Positions 18,601-26,915 of a stretch of DNA of 31,034 nucleotides are shown here, piece after piece. Within the stretch, counting starts at the first letter, position 1. Every line of letters starts with the position of its first letter. A program made the position numbers and the translations under genes. Below the pieces are notes generated by a model. The model did not search any database and was not told the origin of the DNA. It saw only the letters and a list, made by a program, of their open reading frames with translations. The DNA lies in the NCBI GenBank assembly GCA_025349905.2, contig MU624693.1, forward strand, positions 1 through 31,034, given 5' to 3'. The DNA comes from Blastocladiella britannica. Its lineage: Eukaryota > Blastocladiomycota > Blastocladiomycetes > Blastocladiales > Blastocladiaceae.

Positions 18601-21532
18601 GAAGGGCGGCGGCCTGGTCGCGGAGCACATACGGCACGCCGCACAGGTAAATCAGGGGCTCCTCGCGCAAGTTGATCCACACGATGGCCGTGCATGACGA
18701 GTGCGCCTCCATGATCGCCTTGTGGACATTGTGCATGCCCAAGGTGGTGGGCTGCGCGACGCCATAAATGGGCGAGTCCGAAATGCGGCGGAACCGCGAT
18801 GCACCGGGCATGTGAGGCATTGGCGGTGCCACCTCGACTGCCAGTGGGTGGGGCGGAGGTACCGTCGTCATGAGCGTGACTGTTGTAGGACCCGTCGTGA
18901 CGGATTTGGCCAGCCAAAAGTCGACCTTTTCATTTGAATGGGGGTGAGTACGAGCCTTGCAATACATGACGAAGTGACAAAAATACCTTGAGCAGCGTGT
19001 TGGGCGACAATACCATGCCAGTGCGATTCCGCAGCACGTACTTGGCGACCTCGCCCAGGCCCATGCGCTGTTCGCGCATCCCCCACAGCCCCCAGCGCAT
19101 ATCGTCCTCGCTCGGGGCGAGATTGTCGACCGGCCGGAAAATAGAAGCCGGGACGCGGCCAACGCCGCCACTCCGGGTGTCAGCGACGCCCACCCCACCT
19201 TTCCGGCGGATCGATTCGGCCATGCGCCCGATCTCGGGCCGCGATCCAATCCAGTCGGCGAACGGCGTCGCGTACCCAGCATCGTGTCCGGCGGTCGGAT
19301 CAGCCACGTAGCACGCAAACGCGACCAAGAAAAAGTAGCGTTCGAGAAAGTAGCGTGCGCGATCCAGCGCCTCGTCCGCGGCTCCCGTCCCACCGCCCAT
19401 GTTGGGACCGGCCAGTAAAGTGGCGCGCACGCGGTGCACCAGGATTTCCTCGCGCAGGTTGACCATAGCCGAGCACGCGTCCACCAGCGCGTCGACACGG
19501 CGTTTTTCGGGCGCTCCGCGATCCAGGACCCGCACCAGCGCCGCAATGACATGGTAGTTGCCGAGCACCGCGGTTTTCAGCGCGTCCACGGCGCGTGCGC
19601 GATGTGTGGCCCACTCCATGGGCGATGCCGCCGCGCCAACCGCCAGGGCTCCGGCTGGGGTGGCGGCGAATGCGCGGTGGACCGCGGCCATCACCGCCAA
19701 GCTGGCACGGTTCTGCGTGTCATGGTCCAGCACCTCGGCTGCCTCGCGCATAGCCTGCGCCGAGTCCGCGTCGCAGGCATTGGCGCAGTCCCACGCAGGG
19801 TCGATCGGGACCGGATCCGTACCCTGGCCGCTGTCACTACCACCGCGCGAGCCCATAAACACCTGGCTCCGGCGAATCAGCATGCTGACAATGCATCCAA
19901 GGGTGGTACGACCGCCTCCTGCACCGCACGAAACGAGGACTGGCGCGGTGGGCTCAGACGCGTGCAAGACGCTCACGTACGCGTCCAGGTATCGTGCGTG
20001 GTCGGGCGGCTGCGCTGGACTGACGGGAATCCGAGCCAGGACCACTGCATACCCGGCGGCCTTGAACGCGTCCACCAGGTCGCGCGGAGTCTGCACCTGT
20101 GTTGCTGCAATCCAGGTGGGGATCACGGTGGTAGTCGAGTGACAAGTGCCGCCGCCGGTGGTGCTGCCGGTCGGTACCTCGTCGTGGACCAGCACCAGTC
20201 CGTTGGCCATGCGCGCCTCTGCAATCAGATCGTCGCGCAACCGCGCCTCGAGCGCCTCGAGACGGGATCCAGAGATGCCCGCCAGTGTCGTGAGGTTCTC
20301 GAGTGGCTTGTCGGCGGTGCGCAGGACGTACGGGTGCCCATTAATGTACACGAGTGGTTCCTCTTTTCATATTTTTTTTTGTTTGTGGTAAATGGGAGGA
20401 TCAGTCAAAATCATCACGTTTGAAGGGATTTTTGAGAAATATACCTCGAGTGCAGATCCAATTGCAAGGATCGACGGGGCAGTCAAACTCGGCCGACACG
20501 GCACCAGGATGACAATTGAGGAACGTGAGGATGGTTGCCAGGCCCACCGACGTCGGCTGAGCGACGCCGTACACGTTGAGGTCATGCTATAAGATACAAG
20601 ATCAAGGTGAGGATCCATGCTGTTTCCAATGGGAAAGTTTCAATAGATACCGCGCGGAAATTGGGCGCCCCTTGCAAAAAGACGTCCATGCGTGCATTTG
20701 GAGGCTGTGGGAACTGATCCGACTTGAGGATCAGCCCGCGGGTCAGGACCGCACCCCGGCGCGATCCAAGCACGCTATCGACCGTCTTGGAAACGGCCGA
20801 TTTGGCCAGAGTGGACGCGCCCGTCCAAGCGGGGGAACCAGAGGCATTTGCAGCAGAAGCAGCAATTGGGTAGGCCATGGCCGACAGCGGGCGCAGCAAT
20901 CCGGCAGGATCGAGCATCAAGCGCGACCGCGATCGCGGCAGGCCGGCAATCGCAGCGGCGGGAGGGGCGGCTGTTGCCTGGAATGCAGGAGAATTGGAAG
21001 CAGACGCAGATCGCGGCAGACCGGCGGCCATGGGAAGCGATGCAGACTGCGAGCGCATATGGGCCCCGACAGGCGACGGGTTCAAGCCGCGGCGGTGCGA
21101 GTGCGGAGTCTCTGACGACGCTGATGCCGACGACGACAGCGCCAAGGATGTGGTTTCGCGCGAACTGGTCGCGCCGCCCAGGTGGTGGTGCAGGGTAAAT
21201 GGCATGGCCGCCGACGGGAGAGTGGCCACCGGAGCGACCACGACACGCGCAGCCTGATCGCCAGGGGTAGGGGAGGGTGGAGTTGCGGTGAGGCGGATGG
21301 TAGAGTTGGACGACAGCGACCGCACGCGCACCACCCGCGGGGTATCGCTGCTGGAACCTGATGTAGTGCTATTCGAGCCCTTGACGTCGGCGGTTGGCAG
21401 CGATTCGACCGACGGAATCAGCTTGATGGCGGCAGCGGCGGCGCCCGATAGACGGCGGCCATTGCCCGTGATCCTCGGCGATCCACTGCTGCTGGGTGCG
21501 GTGGGACTTGGTCCACCTGGGGGGTTGGGCAT
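15639..21532 (-). CDS. paladin-like protein with three phosphatase-like modules
   Basis: Exons 21532-20651, 20586-20445, 20362-18987, 18925-16538 and 16481-15639 give 1876 aa, about twice human paladin. After a Ser/Pro/Ala-rich N-terminus (about 1-250), the paladin unit occurs three times. Each has an arginine-rich start or a YGVAQPT element, then REEPLVY/REEPLIY/REEPCVY, PYVLR, a charged helix (RLEALEARLRDDL and equivalents), and a CX5R loop. The loops are SCGAGGGRTT (Cys487, Arg493), NDQVGLGRTT (Asp1086 in place of Cys, Arg1092) and NCQMGRGRTT (Cys1585, Arg1591). Modules 1 and 3 keep the catalytic Cys-Arg pair; module 2 cannot form the phosphocysteine. Paladin belongs to the PTP-like phytase group; a phosphoinositide or inositol-phosphate substrate is plausible but unproven. 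Introns are 56-82 nt, and two end gaaaag. Confidence 0.88.
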
Positions 21533-21629
21533 GTGGTCTTCGTGTTTTTGGTTTTTCGTTGTGGTGTGCTGCAAGAAGAATCGGGTGAGAGAGTGAAAGA
21601 GCTTTGCTAAAAAAAATATGTATTGCGGC

Positions 21630-22919
21630 TCAGACCACCTCCACCTCGGCCGCGCCTGCAATGCGCTCGTGGACGTCCTGTTCCATTTAAAAAATGAGAA
21701 AAGCTCAATCAGAAAGAAAAGAAAAAAGGACATACCGCACGGCACACGGGACACACGCGCGCCACATCCAACCAGCCGCCGAGACAGTCAAAGTGGTAGT
21801 GGTGGTTGCACGGGAGCTTGACGCACTTGTCACCGTCGCTGTACTCGACCAGGCAGATTGCGCACAGTGCATCACCCGAATCCTCGCAGATCAGCGCCGA
21901 CGCCTCTGGAACCGTGTCGGACGGCGGGGCGGCCACGTACGTCAGAGCCGTCAGCTGCTTGCGAGTATCGGCCGGCAGCCGGTTCTCTGCCTCGCGCTGC
22001 GCCTGCATGCGGCGCTGGATCATTGGGAACAGCAGCGGCAGCAGGATGCACGCCAACAGGGCCACAATCACGGGCATGAACAGCAGCACCACCGCCACAA
22101 TGACCCATGCCGTGGTCAAGGTGCATGCTGCCGCGGACGCCTGCCAGCACGTGGATGCTGTTATGTTTTTCGCATTTGGATCAGATCAACATCAAAGAGA
22201 TCGCAAAAAAAAAAAAAAAAAAGAACCCTTGAATGAGGTCGCAATGCCAAAGATGGTGGCCGCAAAGCGCACCAATCGGAACCAGCCGACGTAGCTATTA
22301 CGTGATAATTTACAGCCAGTCAGTCAGTCAGCCAAATCGACCACTGAAAAAATAGGCAAGATACCCATCAATGTGGCGAGCGCGAATGGGACCCATCTCG
22401 CCCAGAACGCAGCGCGATAGCTCCCTCCACAGCACCGTGAGCGTAATACCGCAAGTGGCAATCGCCATCGTCAAACTGGCACTGAATCGCAGCGAGCATG
22501 GGTTTTGTGGGGAGGGAAGGGGGCCGCCCGAGGGGTTGGTGGTCGTTTCTGGCGCATTCTTTGCGGCGATGGTGGCGGCAATGGACAGCGATGCGAGCGT
22601 GACGGCAAACACCAGCTCAAAGAAGATGACCACGCGCGAGAGCAGCACGTCAAACATGTTGGCCTGGGCAGTACGGGCATTACTATTGCGGACTGTTAAT
22701 ATTGGATGAGTACTCTGTGGCGTAATGTAATGTATATGAGCACGGACGCAAAGTCGTGGCAGCGGCAGCGGGAGCAGCGGTGGAGCGCATGGTGGCGGTG
22801 GACCCAAAGCGCTCCATGGGTACAGGCCTGTCTGCAGTGGTGGTGGTGGTGATGGGAACTGGTGGCATGTCGAGGACCGCGGAGGAGGAGTCGGCGGAAG
22901 GCAGAGTCGATGTTGGCAT
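21630..22919 (-). CDS. membrane RING-H2 E3 ubiquitin ligase
   Basis: Exons 22919-22748, 22692-22365, 22294-22227, 22157-21736 and 21677-21630 give 345 aa. A Thr/Pro-rich cytosolic N-terminus is followed by four helices at about 78-101, 124-146, 168-189 and 206-236. A RING-H2 finger follows at 288-328: C-x2-C-x14-C-x-H-x2-H-x2-C-x10-C-x2-C, starting [13 protein letters not shown]. The last exon adds [15 protein letters not shown]. The RING recruits an E2 and ubiquitinates nearby proteins, here at an unidentified membrane. Splicing is supported because each junction keeps frame and joins helices; without it the second half has no start codon. The donor of intron 1 (gtccgt) is the least certain. 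Intron 2 contains a CAGT repeat, and intron 3 a T-run of about 18. Confidence 0.82.
22317..22331. repeat. (CAGT)n microsatellite in an intron
   Basis: Just under four copies of cagt (15 nt) lie inside intron 2 of the RING gene. On the coding strand they read as repeated CTGA/TGAC, so they contain several possible branch-point sequences (ctgac). Confidence 0.7.
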
Positions 22920-23119
22920 ATTATTTCCTTGCTGTTGAAAGAGTGAGTCTGAGGGGCGACCGACGCCAGCACTTTATAAAGCGAAAGAGAGACCATCCCA
23001 GGCACTCGCGCCCTGCCATGATCCTTCGGTCAGCATTGAACGTGTCCAAGTCAGTCATCCAACTCTTCTCAACATCTTCGAAATTGATCTCTCTTTGCTC
23101 AGCGAAAATATTCAAAATA
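22920..23119. promoter_or_regulatory. bidirectional promoter between the RING gene and SUB2
   Basis: These 200 bp lie between divergent start codons. A TTTATAAAG sequence at 22973-22981 sits about 55 nt before the RING start on the minus strand and could be its TATA box. No similar element is evident on the SUB2 side. Confidence 0.45.
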
Positions 23120-25254
23120 ATGGCCACCACTACCAAGCACAACACCGAGCTGGTCGAGTACGACGACGAGGAAGAGTTTGGCATTGCCCCCTCTCTTGCC
23201 CCGCCCACCACCGCCGCCGCCGCCCCCGCTGCCGCCGGTGGTCTGCTTCCGGCCGAGGGCGCGTCCGGCGCCAAGGACACCAAGGGATCGTACGTGGGCA
23301 TCCACGCCACGTCGTTCCGCGACTTCATGCTCCGCCCCGAGCTGCTGCGCGCCATCACTGACTGCGGCTTCGAGCACCCGTCCGAAGGTCCGTCATCATA
23401 ACAAAAAAACATGTGTCCTTTTTTCCCCGTCGGCGCCGTCGTCGTCGCCATTGTCGTCGTTGCCGCTGGCGTTGTCCTTGCCCTTGTCGTTGTCGGTCGC
23501 CCCTCATTTGCCGCTGTCGGGGTTTGCCGTGTTGATGCTTTTTTTTCTTCTACTTTTGCGTGATCGCCCAGGCCCCGACCTTTATTTTTTGCTTTGCTCG
23601 CTCCCTTCAGCGGTAAACGACCGGCCGTAGGCTCTGCTGGGTCGAAGACTGGGTCGAGGATTGGTCGTGCTCGTTGTTGTGCTTTGCCCATCAAGCACGT
23701 GATGAGAACTTTTTTTTTCTTGATCGTTCGGACACAACGGGCGGCTGCCGGATCCCTCAACAAGTACGATCATATCGGACGAACGGGCCATCGTTGGGTT
23801 GGTTGGCGTCGGAACCTGCTGCGGATGGATCCGACCCGTCGAATTTTTTTGTCCCCTCCCTTTCCGAAACCATTCCGTTGGCGACGGACGGACGCGCATT
23901 CGAAATGACCTGGCGGCAGGAGACGAGATGATGCAAGCGCGCGACACTGAGGGCAGGACGAACGAGGCGCTCCCTTCGCATACACCGAATCAAGAACGAG
24001 CGCATTCTCAAACCAAATTATCCCACAGTCCAACAAGAGACCATCTCGCAGGCCATGTTCAACACCGACATTCTGTGCCAAGCCAAGTCCGGCATGGGCA
24101 AGACCGCGGTGTTTGTGCTGTCGACGCTGCAGCAGCTCAGCCTGGCGCCCGCCGACGGCGCGACCGCCGACGCGTCGTCCATCAAGGTGGTGGTGCTGTC
24201 GCACACGCGCGAGATGGCGTTCCAGGTCAAGAACGAGTACGTGCGGTTCTCCAAGTACATGGAGGGTGCCAAGATCGAGTGCGTCTTTGGCGGATCGGTC
24301 AAGATGGAGGAGGACTTGGCCCGGCTCAAGGCTGGGTCCCCGCAGGTGCTCGTGGCCACCCCTGGTCGTCTGAAGGCGCTCGTTGAGAAGGGCGGCCTCA
24401 AGCTCAGTGGTGTCAAGCACTTTGTCATGGACGAGTGCGACAAGCTTCTCGAGTCGATGGGTATGTCTCTCTGTCCTTTATTTGCTGGAATTTATTCTCA
24501 TTCTTCTTTTGGTTGTTGAATAGACATGCGCGCCGACGTCCAAAAGATCTTCCGCGCATGCCCCGCCAAGAAGCAGGTCATGATGTTTACTGCCACCCTT
24601 GCCCCTGAGATGAAGGTGATTTGCCGTCGCTTCATGCACGACGTATGTTTTCTACTTTTTTTAAGCGACACGGGACTAACTGAACAAAACAAAAAACAAA
24701 AAAAGCCCCTGGAGATCATTGTCGACAACGAGTCCAAGCTCACGCTGCACGGGCTCAAGCAGTTCTACTCGACGCTGCTCGAGGCCGAAAAGACCAAGAA
24801 GGTGTCCAAGCTTCTGGACGACATTGACTTTAACCAGGCGGTGGTGTTTGTCAAGTCGACGCGCCGCGCCGACGCGCTCACGCAGCTGCTCGAGCAGCAG
24901 TCGTTCCCGGTGACCACCATCCACGGCGGCATGGACCAGGCGGAGCGCCTGCGCCGGTACACGGGGTTCAAGAACATGGAGAAGCGCGTGATGGTGGCGA
25001 CCGACGTGCTGGGCCGCGGGATCGACATTGAGCGTGTGAACCTGGTCATCAACTACGACATGGCCGACTCGCGCGCGTCGTACCTGCACCGCGTGGGCCG
25101 CGCGGGTCGCTTCGGGACCAAGGGCGTGGCCATCACGTTCATTTCGTCCAAGGAGGACACGGACGTGCTCAACGACGTGCAAAAGTCGTTCGAGGTCAGC
25201 ATTGACCAGCTGCCCGAGACCATCGACAAGGCGCTGTACATGAACAACGTTTGA
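23120..25254 (+). CDS. SUB2: DECD-box RNA helicase SUB2/UAP56
   Basis: This ATP-dependent RNA helicase of the TREX complex is needed for spliceosome assembly and nuclear mRNA export. Exons 23120-23387, 24029-24460, 24524-24642 and 24706-25254 give 455 aa, a normal family length. Motifs in order: [20 protein letters not shown] and FEHPSEVQQ (Q-motif), AKSGMGKT (Walker A, 108-115), [12 protein letters not shown] (224-227), TAT in place of the usual [32 protein letters not shown], and [13 protein letters not shown] (motif VI). The acidic N-terminus ([10 protein letters not shown]) matches the family. Intron 1 is 641 nt, about ten times the others. Intron 3 ends in a run of A before AAG. Loss of the typical SAT serine is a mild variation. 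Confidence 0.96.
23388..24028 (+). other. long first intron of SUB2
   Basis: This 641-nt intron begins gtccgt and ends tcccacag, splitting the Val codon of PSEVQQ. The first third is a low-complexity gtc/gtt-rich tract (about 23436-23500) followed by T-rich runs. The rest is mixed sequence with no family-like coding. A GTGATGA lies near 23700 but no matching D box is near enough to call a snoRNA. Its length and position suggest a regulatory intron, which is inference. Confidence 0.7.
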
Positions 25255-25340
25255 AGGCCAAGGGTTGCAATAATTTATCTCATCCCATTTTTTTTTCCTT
25301 TCCTCTTTACTGCCTTCAACGAAAAAAACCACAAAAGAAC

Positions 25341-26740
25341 ATGCCTTGGATCTGCTCTGGCTGTCTTGAGTTGCCGTCATGGCTCTCGCGATCCACTCAC
25401 CGTAACGATGCGACTCGCCGCCGGACCTCTGCCCGTGGGCTGCGAGTTCTGCAACCGCACCACCACCAGCAACAACAGACGGATGCGATGCAGCCCTTGG
25501 TCAGCGGCGATCCAAACGAACCGGAAACCCCACGCCACGAGAGCATTTTTTCCCGTGTGGTTCGTGCTGCGGGACCCAGTCCGCGTATGTTTTTTTTTAC
25601 TGAGGTGGCGGGGGGATTGGGCGCACTGGATGGCCTGCGGATTTTTGCTCACACTTTACTGGCGAATAGGCTCGGAATTCCCGCCGCCGCGCTGGATTCC
25701 GGTACAGGATGGGCCTATCCGCATTTTTCACCTGGTTTGGACCGATCCGATCCCAGCGACCGCTTCCGCTCTGGATGCGATGCGCGATGCGTTCTGGGAC
25801 ACGGCTCCATCGTATGGTGGGCGGGCCGAGATCTGGATGGCGCTGCGCACCGCTGTCGATGCCTCGCGCACGGGCGAGCGCGAGTTGGCCAGCGCGATCC
25901 TTGAGGCGGCCCAGAGTACGTCCAAATTTTCTTTTACTTGCAAATTGACTCTCATATGCAAGTCTGTCTCTAGTCGCCATGCCCGCATCCGGGGACTTGT
26001 CGGTCGATGGCGCATTCGATGTCCTGGGTAACCGATACGTAGTCCCGATCCACTGCTTGATTGATCCACCGACACCGCCACCGACTCGAGTAACGGCGAC
26101 TGCGGGAGGAGGTTCACATTCCTTGGCAACTCCAGCGACAACAGCGGGCTTGCCCGTAGAGGCCGCGACTCCGGCCGCGATGGACGACGAGACACTGTCA
26201 CCGCCTCTGCCTCCTCCTATCTCTGCTTCCAACAGCCGCCCAATTCCCATGGCAGAAAAGCAAGGATCGCTGACATGTGCAACGGGAGGATCCGCGTCGA
26301 CGATCGATGGGCCCGCAATCGCTGCCACTGCCGCCTCAAGCTTTGCCGAGCCGACATCCCCCTCGTCATCAAAAATGGCAGCGCACGCATCGCACCAAGT
26401 GGCCCCACTTTCAACCTCCTCTTCTTCTCCACCAAAACCCACGCCAGCACCTCCTCGTAATGCACTGGCCAGTACCGCAACGCCATTCCCTCTACAAGTA
26501 CGGCTGTCCACGGGCGCCACCATTGCGTTGCCGCAGGCACAGGCCGGGTGGACGGCAGCGGACGTGTGCGCGGCCGTGAGCGAGGCGGCCGACGGCGGTG
26601 GTGTCCAGGTGCGCATGCTGCTGTATCTTGGTGGCGTGGTGGGCGAGACGACGCGGCTGCAGGATTTGCGGCGCACGTCCACGTCGGGCCCCGTTACTGT
26701 CCAAGCGGTTGTTCGCGTAGCAGCCACGTCACCGCTTTGA
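25341..26740 (+). CDS. UBTD-type ubiquitin-domain protein
   Basis: Exons 25341-25584, 25670-25915 and 25974-26740 give 418 aa. The family core is WTDPIPATASALDAMRDAFW then DTAPSYGGRAEIWMALR, ELASAILEAAQI, and LGNRYVVPIHCLIDPP, matching the DC-UbP N-terminal domain of UBTD1/UBTD2. A divergent ubiquitin-like domain follows at the C-terminus (LQVRLSTGATIALP to TVQAVVRVA). The two are separated by about 140 Ser/Thr/Pro/Ala residues, which makes it much longer than human UBTD1 (227 aa). UBTD proteins bind E2 enzymes such as UBE2D. The start is uncertain: ATG at 25341 gives MPWICSGCLE, while a later in-frame ATG at about 25489 gives MQPLVSGDPNE. Both introns are typical in size (85 and 58 nt). Confidence 0.85.
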
Positions 26741-26915
26741 GGTGTTGCTCTTGAATCGGAGTTCATTCATTTTTGTGTGACGCTGTGGAGATTGACTCAC
26801 TTCTCCTGCGAGCGCGCCATAAAAGGCTCGCATGCACTCATTCCTTTACACAAGCGATCCAAACCAATTCGACGTGCACTCTCTTCTGTCCATAATAATC
26901 CATTACAATACAAAA
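26741..26915 (+). promoter_or_regulatory. promoter region of the AAA ATPase gene
   Basis: These 175 bp lie between the UBTD-like stop and the AAA start. CATAAAAGG at 26818-26826 is a TATA-like sequence about 90 nt before the start codon. Confidence 0.45.

Noticed and set aside
23436..23500. gtc/gtt-rich tract as a minisatellite
   Set aside because: The units are irregular in length and sequence. It is better described as low-complexity intron sequence.
22921..23763. 280-residue open frame antisense to SUB2 exon 1 and intron 1
   Set aside because: It is low complexity (Thr, Ala, Arg) where it covers the intron and crosses a bidirectional promoter. The SUB2 exon on the other strand is certain.
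23690..23960. C/D-box snoRNA in the SUB2 intron, from GTGATGA near 23700
   Set aside because: No CTGA D box lies within snoRNA distance; the next one is about 240 nt away. No terminal stem was found.
25597..26766. 389-residue open frame opposite the UBTD-like gene
   Set aside because: The plus strand has UBTD family motifs across all three exons. The antisense frame has no motif and spans the promoter of the next gene.
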